Shown piece by piece: positions 34,205 through 42,752 of a stretch of DNA of 64,000 bases. The notes under the pieces are model-generated. The model saw only the letters and a program-made list of their open reading frames with translations, did not search any database and had not been told where the DNA came from. The stretch is from Bdellovibrio sp. 22V (GTDB taxonomy: Bacteria; Bdellovibrionota; Bdellovibrionia; Bdellovibrionales; Bdellovibrionaceae). How positions within the stretch are numbered: the stretch's first letter is position 1; every line of letters starts with the position of its first letter. Made by a program: the position numbers and the translations under genes. The stretch covers positions 2,852,001 through 2,916,000 of the forward strand of contig NZ_CP125854.1 in NCBI RefSeq assembly GCF_030169785.1. The letters run 5' to 3'.

Positions 34205-34687
34205 ATGAAAACTATTCTTTCATTTTTTGCGACTATTTTATTTGCTGCTAACGCTTTCACTCAGACATCAGCAGAACTCACTTGCCGTGCGCAAGCGAAA
34301 GAGATTGCTCTTCAGACCTATTCTTCCTGTGTTACGGAAGCCCGTAACAACCAGGTCGAGGAGATTCGTAAGAATTATCAAAAAGAACTTTCGGATCTGA
34401 AGGCGAAATATGACAAAGAACTCAAAAAAATGGGCGGTGGCGGAGCTAAAAAAGCCGTCAAAAACGGTGCTCCTACAGTCCGTGAAGTTCAAGCGCCTAA
34501 AGCCGTTAAAGGTATCGCGAAACAGCTTCCTGGCCGTGGCTCCGTAAATACGGAAGCGGCTCCTATTCAAGTGGTTTCTGAAGGCACCAAAGTGGTTGCT
34601 GTCGGAACAGAGGATGTCGCTGAAGGTCTTGAAAAAGAAGCCGCTGAGGCGGACCAAGTCGAAATTATCGAAATGCCGGTGGAATAA
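34205..34687 (+). CDS. Exported protein with coiled-coil, unknown function
   Basis: 160 residues. A Sec signal (MKTILSFFATILFAANAFTQ) is followed by a segment with two cysteines (ELTCRAQAKEIALQTYSSC) and a charged helix likely to form a coiled coil (about 45-78). A Lys-rich middle and an acidic C-terminus (about 125-160) follow. No family recognised. Codon use looks like that of the neighbours. The 208 bp between this gene and the binding-protein gene hold no gene I can support. Confidence 0.6.
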   Translation: MKTILSFFATILFAANAFTQTSAELTCRAQAKEIALQTYSSCVTEARNNQVEEIRKNYQKELSDLKAKYDKELKKMGGGGAKKAVKNGAPTVREVQAPKAVKGIAKQLPGRGSVNTEAAPIQVVSEGTKVVAVGTEDVAEGLEKEAAEADQVEIIEMPVE

Positions 34688-34763
34688 CCCAGTCCGGCGT
34701 TGATTTTCCTCCCAGTCGGGTCTAAAAAGTGTAGACTGTTTTAAATTTCTGGGAGGAACCCCC

Positions 34764-35003
34764 ATGGGTGAGTTTAGCCTTACACACATTCTACTTCTTG
34801 CTATTATCGCGTTGATTTTTTTCGGTCCAAGCCGTCTGCCTCAGTTGGGTCAAGGTTTGGGTAAAGCCATCCGCGGCTTCAAACAAGGTCTTAATGAAAT
34901 CGACGTGGATCCAAAAGATATCCGCGATCACCAACAAGTCAGTCACAATCAGCAACAAACAACGACTCAATCGCAAAAACAAAACGAAACACAGCGTTCG
35001 TAG
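34764..35003 (+). CDS. tatA: Sec-independent translocase TatA/TatE
   Basis: 79 residues: one N-terminal membrane helix (LTHILLLAIIALIFFGPSRLP) with the conserved F-G-P hinge, then the amphipathic helix LPQLGQGLGKAIRGFKQG and a polar Gln-rich tail. The start has GGGAGG upstream. tatB and tatC are not in the window. It forms the size-adapting pore of the twin-arginine pathway. Confidence 0.93.
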   Translation: MGEFSLTHILLLAIIALIFFGPSRLPQLGQGLGKAIRGFKQGLNEIDVDPKDIRDHQQVSHNQQQTTTQSQKQNETQRS

Positions 35004-35020
35004 TTTTTCGCAGGTGGCTT

Positions 35021-35821
35021 TTAAGAATCTTGAGAGCCACCCAGAGTATCGCTGATAATACTAAGCGCTCCCGCTTCTAAGTAAGCCAGCGCTTTTTCTT
35101 TATTGTTCACAGTCCACAACGCGACGGGCACTTTTCTTTTCATCCATCTCTTTACTTCGTTCACACTGACAAACTCATGATCCAAGTGCAGGGCGTGCAC
35201 ACGCACATACGGAGCCAGCCACAAGTGGCGCAGATAGATTTTATTCTCCGGATCTTCGGGGTCTTTGGAGGCTAACAGCGCTCGCGGAACCTGCGGCAAG
35301 TGGTAGCTCAATCTCCACAAAGCCAAAGGATTAAAACTTGAAAACAAAACGCGATCTTCCGCTTTGTGTTTAAGAATCAACTCTGCGACTTTTTGTTCAA
35401 GACGCCCATCTAAAATAGCGGACGTTTTTATTTCTATATTGATTTTAGGAGGCACTTCTTTGGAAGTAAGAACTTCCTCTAAAGTGGGAGCTTTCGCTCT
35501 TTCTTTGATTTCAGCAGCGGTGACTTCAAAAACAAACTTTGCCGAATTGCCCAGACGTCGAAGATCTTTATCGTGAAAGACAACGGGAATAAGATCTTTA
35601 GAAAGACGAACATCAAGCTCCACCATCTCAAGACCTTTTTGTGCCGCTGCTTTAAAAGCGTCCATGGTGTTTTCTTTAGCGCCGCCCTTCCAGAAGCCGC
35701 GGTGTCCTTGATAACGCGGCGGTTTCATCGCGTGCGCCGGCCACGGCAACGCTTTCCAGGAGAAGTGTTTGTAGAGGACAAAGCCGACAACAACAAACGT
35801 CGTGATTCCAACGAACATCAT
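35021..35821 (-). CDS. Membrane-anchored glycerophosphodiester phosphodiesterase
   Basis: 266 residues. An N-terminal membrane anchor (about 2-20) precedes a GDPD TIM barrel with the catalytic motifs HRGFWKGGAKENT, VELDVRLSKD and VVFHD, then NIEIKT and a late ALWTVNN strand. It hydrolyses glycerophosphodiesters to glycerol-3-phosphate plus an alcohol. Its start overlaps the stop of the AsmA-like gene (ATGA), so both envelope-related proteins are made together. Confidence 0.9.
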   Translation of the reverse strand: MMFVGITTFVVVGFVLYKHFSWKALPWPAHAMKPPRYQGHRGFWKGGAKENTMDAFKAAAQKGLEMVELDVRLSKDLIPVVFHDKDLRRLGNSAKFVFEVTAAEIKERAKAPTLEEVLTSKEVPPKINIEIKTSAILDGRLEQKVAELILKHKAEDRVLFSSFNPLALWRLSYHLPQVPRALLASKDPEDPENKIYLRHLWLAPYVRVHALHLDHEFVSVNEVKRWMKRKVPVALWTVNNKEKALAYLEAGALSIISDTLGGSQDS

Positions 35822-37797
35822 CTTCTCGCTTTCGAGGAACCTTCCTCAACAAACGACGGTTTTTCCCGAGTGCCGTCAATGGACCATCTGCGATGATTTT
35901 TTCCTTCACGAATCATCACGTGTCCTTTCAGACGACCTTGTTCATCCCAAGAGCCCTCTGTCAGAAGACGTCCCGTTTTTCCCACCTGTCCTTGGAAGGT
36001 TTTCCAGGAAAGAAGTTTTAAACTTTTTGATTGGAATTTTCCCGTCACATCATGAAGCGACAACTGTCCTTGATGCCACCACGCCGGCTCCGTCACTTTG
36101 CGAAGAATTTCCGCGCCCGGAGACGCCGCATTCACAACCATTTTGCGAACTTGCGTATTAAGTACTACTTCACCGTGCGACCAATCGACCGACGCTTTCG
36201 ATTTTGTGAACTGCATTCCCTCTACGTTCATCGCATCCACACGGATAAGACCCTTCATGAAACTCGTCTGCCCTTGCGACATCTTGACGTCGCCGTCAAT
36301 ACTGATAACGCCGATGTCACCTCCGTCCGTCATGAGTTTTTGGACGGAAGAGGCCAGCGATAATTCATCCACGCGCATTTTTACATCGACATCGCGGAAA
36401 TCGCGATCCGCTTTCACGCGCACGTTTCCTAAGAAGAGGCCTCCGCGCGGCTCAACTCGTTTGACTTGAAAATCCCAGGTGTCACCATCCAAAGAAATGT
36501 CACCGACCATCAGGTCAATTGTTTGCAATTCTCTTTGGCCTTTGTTGGAAAAAACAAATTCCAGACCCGAGTGCTCGCCCGTCATACGCATTTTTTTATC
36601 GGAAACGATCTCGGCCCGGCCGGTGAAAAGGCCGAGATGCCCCAACATGCTGGTGTCTTTCGGTCGATTGAGTAAAACCAGAAGTTTATCGATATCCAAC
36701 TTCTTCACGTCGATCTTCATCGGTTGATACGCGAAAGGATCCAACGACATGATATTCACTGTATCAACACGCATCTCTCCCAAATCACCCTCCAAACGGA
36801 GATCGCGAACTTCTAATGGGGCCTTGCGAATCTTGTCGATATCACTCACCATGCGCGCTTTGGACGACAGCCATACCTGACGGCCATTAAGATCTTTTGA
36901 AGCCAGGTCGTACTTCTGAAGAATCGCCAGGATTTGACTCAAAGGAATGTGTTTGAGATCGGTCTCTATCGCAAGCAGACGCTCATCGATCGTGTAGTTG
37001 GCGATAACACTGTAATGACCTTCTCGCCAGTTTCCGAAAAAATGAGTTTGCACGGTTTTTTCCGGAGAGTCTTTGTATTGCACGAAAAGATTTGCGTGCG
37101 AAAGATAATCTCCGACTTGCGCGTCTTTCAAAAAATTGCTCTTCGCCGTGACTTCAATCACTTTTGGCTCAAAAGATTTTACTTTGACGGAAAAATTCAA
37201 AAGCTCCGAGGAAAACTGCGGATATTTTTCGCTGCGAATGTGCAGCTTTTGCACAAACACCGACGAAACATCGTTTTGATATTTCTGCGACTTTTCTGAA
37301 GGTGACAGCGTCACCAACGGTTGTGGCGTTGCGGGCGAAACGGCGATTTCGGCATTTTTTTCTTCACCGTCGCAATCCGTAGGGGCTTCCCGCAAAGTGA
37401 GGTTCACATTATTGGCTTCAATGGCTTGCACAGGTCCTCGCCCGCGAAGCAATCCCCATAAAGAAAGAGGCAGACGAAACTCATCCACTTCAAGAACGGG
37501 CGCACCCCAACATTTTTTTTGCGACTCCATTTTGACATTGGAAATGATCACGGCAAAACGCGGAAGGATGCCGTCATTAAGACTGAATTGAGCCGAACCA
37601 AATGTGACTTTAATGTCTTTATGAATGTGGCTTGCGGCTTTTTCAATTCGCGAAGCCACTCGCGACGGAGACAATAAAGACTTCGTCGTATAGCCTAAGA
37701 AAAAAGCCAGAATCAGCCCGCTCATAAGCACGGCCATACCAGGTTGTTCAGCAATAAGATGTCGATCTGAGGAAGAAGAGCGTCTGCGCGAGTCCAT
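35818..37797 (-). CDS. AsmA-like envelope protein
   Basis: 659 residues. One N-terminal membrane segment (about 20-42) is followed by a long repetitive beta-strand region without enzyme motifs, including VPVQAIEANNVNLTLRE-like and VDTVNIMSLDPF segments. This is the pattern of AsmA/TamB-like bridge proteins that carry lipid between membranes. Assignment rests on architecture and weak N-terminal similarity (GSAQFSLNDGILP-FAVIISNVKM), not on a clear signature. It is upstream of, and translationally coupled to, the GDPD gene. Confidence 0.6.
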   Translation of the reverse strand: MDSRRRSSSSDRHLIAEQPGMAVLMSGLILAFFLGYTTKSLLSPSRVASRIEKAASHIHKDIKVTFGSAQFSLNDGILPRFAVIISNVKMESQKKCWGAPVLEVDEFRLPLSLWGLLRGRGPVQAIEANNVNLTLREAPTDCDGEEKNAEIAVSPATPQPLVTLSPSEKSQKYQNDVSSVFVQKLHIRSEKYPQFSSELLNFSVKVKSFEPKVIEVTAKSNFLKDAQVGDYLSHANLFVQYKDSPEKTVQTHFFGNWREGHYSVIANYTIDERLLAIETDLKHIPLSQILAILQKYDLASKDLNGRQVWLSSKARMVSDIDKIRKAPLEVRDLRLEGDLGEMRVDTVNIMSLDPFAYQPMKIDVKKLDIDKLLVLLNRPKDTSMLGHLGLFTGRAEIVSDKKMRMTGEHSGLEFVFSNKGQRELQTIDLMVGDISLDGDTWDFQVKRVEPRGGLFLGNVRVKADRDFRDVDVKMRVDELSLASSVQKLMTDGGDIGVISIDGDVKMSQGQTSFMKGLIRVDAMNVEGMQFTKSKASVDWSHGEVVLNTQVRKMVVNAASPGAEILRKVTEPAWWHQGQLSLHDVTGKFQSKSLKLLSWKTFQGQVGKTGRLLTEGSWDEQGRLKGHVMIREGKNHRRWSIDGTREKPSFVEEGSSKARR

Positions 37798-37849
37798 GAC
37801 CTATTCTCACAGGTTCAGCCATGGACCGACAATGTCTTTTACAGAAAAA

Positions 37850-38338
37850 TTACTTGTACTCGAAAGAAAGGATTTCGAACTCTTTGTCGCCTTTAGGGCT
37901 TTGTACAGTCACCGTGTCATCGGACTTTTTGCCGATAAGGGCACGCGCCAAAGGAGACAAGATTGAAATCATGCCTTTTTTAACGTCCGCTTCATCCACG
38001 CCGACGATTTGATAACTGAACTCTTCTTCAGTTTCCGTGTCGACGATTTTCACATAAGCACCGAAAACGATGCGGTCTGCTTTGATCAGAGATGTATCAA
38101 CGACTTCAGCACCGGCCAATTTGCCTTGAATTTCAGCAATTCTGCCTTCAATCATCGCCTGGCGCTCTTTTGCAGACTCATATTCCGCATTTTCAGAGAT
38201 ATCGCCTTGCGCACGGGCTTCTTCGATTGCACGGATCACAGAGGGTCTTTCTTCTAACAAAAGCTTCTTAAGCTCTGCTTCAAGCATCGCTTTTCCGCGA
38301 ATTGTCATAGGAAGTTTATCAGTTGTAGGAATAGCCAT
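37850..38338 (-). CDS. greA: Transcript cleavage factor GreA
   Basis: 162 residues. The N-terminal coiled coil has the tip acidic motif ARAQGDISENAEYESAKERQ (Asp and Glu that position the catalytic magnesium in RNA polymerase), and the C-terminal FKBP-like domain includes SYQIVG and SPLARALIGKK. It rescues backtracked polymerase. It is transcribed divergently from the small BFD-type ferredoxin gene. Confidence 0.96.
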   Translation of the reverse strand: MAIPTTDKLPMTIRGKAMLEAELKKLLLEERPSVIRAIEEARAQGDISENAEYESAKERQAMIEGRIAEIQGKLAGAEVVDTSLIKADRIVFGAYVKIVDTETEEEFSYQIVGVDEADVKKGMISILSPLARALIGKKSDDTVTVQSPKGDKEFEILSFEYK

Positions 38339-38466
38339 TTCAGCTCCGTTGTTAGAAGGACACCTGTTTTACAGGATTCCGCCCCAGTTATCAACGCAAT
38401 GTAATGCGCCGCACCTTAGGCTGGCATCCAATACCTTTTTCGGATGCGTGGCATTACAATTACGTT

Positions 38467-38727
38467 ATGGGCGCGAAGAAAAAGACCGAAATTATTTGCC
38501 GCTGCAATAACGTCAGCCGGAAAACCATCGAGGAAGCCATCCTCAATGGCGCTCAGACGTTGAATGAAATCTTCGATAGCACCTCGGCGGGGGTTGGCCC
38601 CTGTGGCGGCTCGTGCCGCAGAAAATTAGGCCCTCTTTTAGAATATTATCTGAAACATGGGACATTCCCCGAAAAGATCACCGAAGACCTTACGGGCAAA
38701 GACGATCCTAAAAAACCCACGTCTTAA
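38467..38727 (+). CDS. Small BFD-like [2Fe-2S] protein
   Basis: 86 residues from the ATG at 38467; the longer frame from 38404 gives an atypical N-terminus. Cluster ligands are C11-x-C13 and a second pair C46 and C50 (GPCGGSC), in a bacterioferritin-associated-ferredoxin-like helical domain (ISRKTIEEAILNGAQTL-type). The second pair is C-x3-C by sequence rather than the usual C-x2-C. Its stop overlaps, by 4 nt, the convergent gene that also carries a BFD domain. An electron-transfer role is inferred. Confidence 0.75.
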   Translation: MGAKKKTEIICRCNNVSRKTIEEAILNGAQTLNEIFDSTSAGVGPCGGSCRRKLGPLLEYYLKHGTFPEKITEDLTGKDDPKKPTS

Positions 38728-39161
38728 GCGGATTTTTTTCCCAAACGATAATTGATAATTTTTTGAACTTCAGGACGACACGTACCGCAGGCGGTACTTG
38801 CCGAGGTCTGACGAGTCACGACTTCCGGCGTGTGGGCGCCGGCTATGATGGCTTGATCCACGGTGTGAGCGGAAACAGTACGGCAATGACAAAGCTCTTC
38901 ATGCGCATAAGGAAATTCCCATTCGCCACGCAGTTTTAAAATCATTTCTTTGAGCAAAAGACTGGAATGATCATGACCTTCGGGCAGCGGCCACTTCGAG
39001 GGATCTTTGCCAAAATTCTTGCGCATGGATTGCATCATGCCCAGGAAGTCAGAGCACCCCAGCAACGAGACTTTTTTAACGGCGCCCGGCGCTTGAGGAT
39101 TATCTCCCTCACACTCCACCTCGATATAGTCTCTGCCTTCAAGTTCCACTTTGATCTTCAT
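38724..39161 (-). CDS. Protein with C-terminal BFD-like [2Fe-2S] domain (NifU-middle-like)
   Basis: 145 residues. The N-terminal ~90 residues (a beta-rich start, a single LLGCSDFLGMM Cys, and the segment GHDHSSLLLKEMILKLRGEWEFP) are not a family I can name. The C-terminal part (about 90-140) has CHC and CGTC (C-x-C and C-x2-C) and VDQAIIAGAHTPEVV, as in BFD and NifU middle domains. The start at 39161 follows the longer frame's TTG at 39200; no good ribosome site is visible for either. It converges with the other BFD gene. Confidence 0.65.
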   Translation of the reverse strand: MKIKVELEGRDYIEVECEGDNPQAPGAVKKVSLLGCSDFLGMMQSMRKNFGKDPSKWPLPEGHDHSSLLLKEMILKLRGEWEFPYAHEELCHCRTVSAHTVDQAIIAGAHTPEVVTRQTSASTACGTCRPEVQKIINYRLGKKSA

Positions 39162-39272
39162 ATAAGAATCTATGTTAAAGCATCGCTCATATACGACCAA
39201 GACCAGTTATTGTTATTAATCAATCCAACCTAGGTCTTGTGTCCGCATAGAAGACGGAGGAGAATAGTTTCT

Positions 39273-40025
39273 ATGAAAGCTCAACGCGTAGAACTCATTC
39301 CTATTTTTGAAGACAACTACGTCTTTGCGATCTTAAACGAAGACCGTAAAGAAGCTTTGATTGTGGACCCAGGCGAGGCGGAGCATGTCGAGGATTACCT
39401 ACGCAAAAACTCGTATGCGCTTAAGGGCATCTTGCTCACTCACCACCATAGCGATCACGTCAATGGCGTGCGCAAACTTATGGAAAAATTCAAAGTCCCC
39501 GTCTATGCTCCGGCGAAAAATAAAAACCAGCTTTCCTTCGCCGATCATTTCGTCAAAGAAGGCGACATTGTTGAACTCGCTGATTACAGATTTACTGTGA
39601 TGGAGCTTCCGGGACACACCTTGGGACACGTGGCTTATTGGAATGAAAGTAAGAAATGGCTTTTTTCAGGCGATGTTCTATTCGGGCTTGGCTGCGGTCG
39701 TCTTTTCGAAGGCACTTATGAACAAATGTATCAAAGCTTGCAAAGAATAAAAGCTCTTCCCGGCGAAACTTTAGTTTACTGCACTCATGAATATACAGAG
39801 ACCAACCTGCTTTTTTGCAAAATGCTTTGTAATCATGATGATTCTCCGATCACGGGTGACAATGAAGATCTTGAACTTTACGAAAACGAACTCGTTAATC
39901 GACGCAGCCTGGATCTGCCCAGCGTTCCCTTGAAACTTGTGATTGAAAAGAAAGTAAATCCGTTTCTTTTAGCGCGCAATGTCCAGCAGTTCACGTATCT
40001 GCGGGAACTGCGCAACAAACAATAA
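39273..40025 (+). CDS. gloB: Hydroxyacylglutathione hydrolase (glyoxalase II)
   Basis: 250 residues. A metallo-beta-lactamase fold with the zinc motif THHHSDH, PGHTLGH, the SGDVLF aspartate and CTHEYT matches glyoxalase II in order and length. It hydrolyses S-D-lactoylglutathione to D-lactate and glutathione in methylglyoxal detoxification. The ATG at 39273 has GGAGGAG about 10 nt upstream. It ends directly against the convergent TIGR01777 gene. Confidence 0.93.
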   Translation: MKAQRVELIPIFEDNYVFAILNEDRKEALIVDPGEAEHVEDYLRKNSYALKGILLTHHHSDHVNGVRKLMEKFKVPVYAPAKNKNQLSFADHFVKEGDIVELADYRFTVMELPGHTLGHVAYWNESKKWLFSGDVLFGLGCGRLFEGTYEQMYQSLQRIKALPGETLVYCTHEYTETNLLFCKMLCNHDDSPITGDNEDLELYENELVNRRSLDLPSVPLKLVIEKKVNPFLLARNVQQFTYLRELRNKQ

Positions 40026-41393
40026 TCATTTTTCTTTCTTAGGCATATCCATCGTCGCGATGTAACGGCGGCGGAACATGAAGATGTTTTCAACGTCTTG
40101 ACGCACCCACTGACTGGCCACCAGCCAGCCGGGAAATCCTCCTGGAAGTTTGTAGCGAACCCGGTCGACCATTAAGGTTCCGCCGCAGAAAGGCTGAAAC
40201 TCGTGCGTGTGATGCCAGAAGCGATACGGCCCACGCACCTGATTGTCGACAAAACGATGCGGTGGTTGCCACTCATCAATTTCGGTTTTCCATTTTACCG
40301 GAACACCACGAATCTTTAAGCGGTAATCAATGACCGCTCCTTTATGCAGATCTTCTTTGGGCATGTTTTCAATCTGAAAATTCAACGTCGGAGGCGTAAT
40401 CATTTCCAGATTCTGCGCATCTTGAAAAAAAGGAAATACTTTTTCAGGAGGCTCGGGAATGAATTGTTCCGCATAAAAAAACTCCTCTTGAACCTTGTAA
40501 GGCGCACAGATTTCAGTGAGCGCTTTATCAAGGGTTGGGTATTTAAACTGGAACCCCAAGCTTTGGGCCTTTTCCGCGGAGCCTCGCAAAGAAGACAGCA
40601 TCACCGTCGAGACTTCCCCGAATAAAACTTTTAAGGCAACAAGCGGAATCGGCGGCCCGAGTTTTCTGCCGACGGCTGCCGCCAACTGCTTGGAAAACTC
40701 TTTATTCGTGACCGGCACAGGTGCGGAGCCGTTTAAAGGTCCCTCGACATTGTTGTTTTCAAGAGCAAAAACAAAAAGATTTGCAATATCGGTCAGGTGA
40801 ATCCAGCTCATCCAATGAGAGCCGTTTCCTAAAGTACCGCCGACACCGGCCCGGAATGGAAATAACATTTCCTCTAAAGCGCCTCCTTGCGGAGCCAGTA
40901 CGACACTTGTTCGAATAAAAACTTTACGCCCGGGCGCTTTCGCCGCTTCTTTCTCCCACTGAATACAAACGCGGGAAAGAAAGTCTCGTCCCGGCTCATG
41001 GGTTTCACTGATAACTTCGTTCCCGGCATGGCCATAATAGCCAATCGCTGAACCGCTAACGAAAACACGTAACGAGTTGGGCAAACTCGCAACCAGATTT
41101 TTTGTGCCAGTGACTCGCGATTCAAAAATTTTCTTTTTCTTTTCTTCACTCCAGCGCTCACCGACAACAGGTTCACCGATCAAATTGATCACCGCCTCAA
41201 CGCCTTCAAGTCGATCATCCCGCAAAGGTCCTTCGCTCAGATCACCCTTGATCACTTCGCAGGGAAATGGCGCCATCTCGCGCGCCTTCGCAAGACTGCG
41301 ACTGACAATCACGATATGATGTCCTTTCCTCGCCAAGATTTTTCCAACCTCACGACCGATCAAACCTGTAGCGCCCGTCATCAGAATTTTCAT
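40026..41393 (-). CDS. TIGR01777 epimerase fused to an SRPBCC domain
   Basis: 455 residues. The N-terminal ~300 residues are an extended SDR with the Rossmann motif GATGLIG (residues 7-13), the family NLIGEPVVGERWS, and SGSAIGYYG, followed by the C-terminal DUF1731-like PxxxLKxxFGE segment. The last ~150 residues are an SRPBCC/START-like cup (FYAEQFIPEPPEKVFPFFQDAQNLE, ending ENIFMFRRRYIA), probably binding a hydrophobic ligand. The photolyase gene lies 9 bp upstream on the same strand; such pairings occur in light-response operons. The substrate is unknown. Confidence 0.88.
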   Translation of the reverse strand: MKILMTGATGLIGREVGKILARKGHHIVIVSRSLAKAREMAPFPCEVIKGDLSEGPLRDDRLEGVEAVINLIGEPVVGERWSEEKKKKIFESRVTGTKNLVASLPNSLRVFVSGSAIGYYGHAGNEVISETHEPGRDFLSRVCIQWEKEAAKAPGRKVFIRTSVVLAPQGGALEEMLFPFRAGVGGTLGNGSHWMSWIHLTDIANLFVFALENNNVEGPLNGSAPVPVTNKEFSKQLAAAVGRKLGPPIPLVALKVLFGEVSTVMLSSLRGSAEKAQSLGFQFKYPTLDKALTEICAPYKVQEEFFYAEQFIPEPPEKVFPFFQDAQNLEMITPPTLNFQIENMPKEDLHKGAVIDYRLKIRGVPVKWKTEIDEWQPPHRFVDNQVRGPYRFWHHTHEFQPFCGGTLMVDRVRYKLPGGFPGWLVASQWVRQDVENIFMFRRRYIATMDMPKKEK

Positions 41394-41402
41394 AAAACAC
41401 CC

Positions 41403-42707
41403 TTACTTTTTTAAAACTTTCGTAAAAGCCTGCAAGCAGCGCCCTCGAGCCTCTGCATGCTCAATCATAGGTGCCGGATACAGTGGCGTATTCCATTCCG
41501 GCACCCATCTTCTTATGTATTCATACTGAGGATCAAACTTTTTCGCCTGGGTTTCTGGATTAAAAATTCGAAAGTACGGAGCGGCATCACAGCCAGACCC
41601 CGCCGCCCACTGCCAATTGCCGTTGTTCGACGAAAGTTCAAAATCCAAAAGTTTTTTGGCGAAGTATCTTTCGCCTTCGTACCAGTGAATCAATAAATGT
41701 TTCGTAAGAAAACTTGCGGTGACCATTCGCACGCGGTTATGCATATACCCGGTGGTATTAAGCTGCCTCATACCGGCGTCCACCAAAGGATATCCTGTCG
41801 TTCCCTCACACCATCGCTGCAAGTCCGCCCGCGAGTTTCTCCAGGAAATTTCGTCATACTCGGGACGAAAACTTTGAGTTTCAACTTGAGGAAAGTGATA
41901 CAGGATCTGCATGAAAAAATCCCGCCACAACAATTCGCTTAACCATGTTGCGGAATATTTTCTGCCTTCGCGCGCCAGCTCCCGGATGCTCAGAGTTCCG
42001 AATCGTAGATGCAATCCCAAATGAGAAGTCCCGTGTTGCAAAGCCGGAAGATCGCGGGTTTGGGCGTAGTTTTTGAGAAGCTTTGTACTAAGTTCTTTAC
42101 CCGGCAGTTCGATCTGTGTTTCCTTAAAACCGATATCATTAAGGGCGATCATTTTCTCCGGTTTTACTTTGGCGTAAGAGCTTTCATACAAGTGATTGGG
42201 ATAAGATTTTAAGTAGAACTCTGACAACGTTTTAAGGACTTTGTTCTTGTAGGGAGTGAAAACCGTGTAGGGCTTGCCGCTGCCATTCAGGATTTCGTCT
42301 TTTTCAAAAAGCGTTTGATCTTTATATGTCTTGAATAGAATTCCCTGTGCTTTCGCCCATTTCTCGACGGCGGCATCGCGTTTTCGCGCGGACGGCTCGT
42401 AATCATGATTGGTATAAATGGCTTTTATTTCCATTTTTTCGTGGAGATTTCTAAAAACCTCGAGGGGCTTCCCGTGTCGCACACACACGTCACTGGATTT
42501 TTTTTGCAACGCCTGTTTGAGTTCCGTCACAGTTTGGTGAATAAAGGTCACTCGAGCATCAGAGGAATCGTCAAGTTTACTCAGGATGTCAGTATCGAAA
42601 ATAAAAAGCGGAAGAACATTTTCATTTTCTTTCAGCGCATAAAAAAGGCCGGCATTATCTTCCAAACGAAGATCCCGGCGGAACCAATACAGCGTCAGCT
42701 TTGCCAT
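41403..42707 (-). CDS. phrB: Deoxyribodipyrimidine photolyase (CPD class I)
   Basis: 434 residues. The N-terminal antenna domain (LYWFRRDLRLEDNAGL) and the C-terminal FAD domain (LLWRDFFMQILY, GTTGYPLVDAGMRQL, MHNRVRMVTASFLTKHLLIHW, NNGNWQWAAGSGCDAAPYFRIFNP) are complete, including the conserved Trp-rich electron path. It repairs UV-induced cyclobutane dimers using light. It heads the pair with the TIGR01777-SRPBCC gene and is divergent from the UbiB-like gene (45 bp apart). Confidence 0.95.
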   Translation of the reverse strand: MAKLTLYWFRRDLRLEDNAGLFYALKENENVLPLFIFDTDILSKLDDSSDARVTFIHQTVTELKQALQKKSSDVCVRHGKPLEVFRNLHEKMEIKAIYTNHDYEPSARKRDAAVEKWAKAQGILFKTYKDQTLFEKDEILNGSGKPYTVFTPYKNKVLKTLSEFYLKSYPNHLYESSYAKVKPEKMIALNDIGFKETQIELPGKELSTKLLKNYAQTRDLPALQHGTSHLGLHLRFGTLSIRELAREGRKYSATWLSELLWRDFFMQILYHFPQVETQSFRPEYDEISWRNSRADLQRWCEGTTGYPLVDAGMRQLNTTGYMHNRVRMVTASFLTKHLLIHWYEGERYFAKKLLDFELSSNNGNWQWAAGSGCDAAPYFRIFNPETQAKKFDPQYEYIRRWVPEWNTPLYPAPMIEHAEARGRCLQAFTKVLKK

Positions 42708-42752
42708 AATAAAAGTTTAACATTTAACAAAGTTCGGGTAAATTCGAAGGGC

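Noticed and set aside
42405-42752. An N-terminal extension of the UbiB-like gene overlapping the photolyase gene
   Set aside because: The extension is antisense to the photolyase N-terminus, has no similarity to UbiB proteins, and the ATG at 42753 gives the family's normal start.
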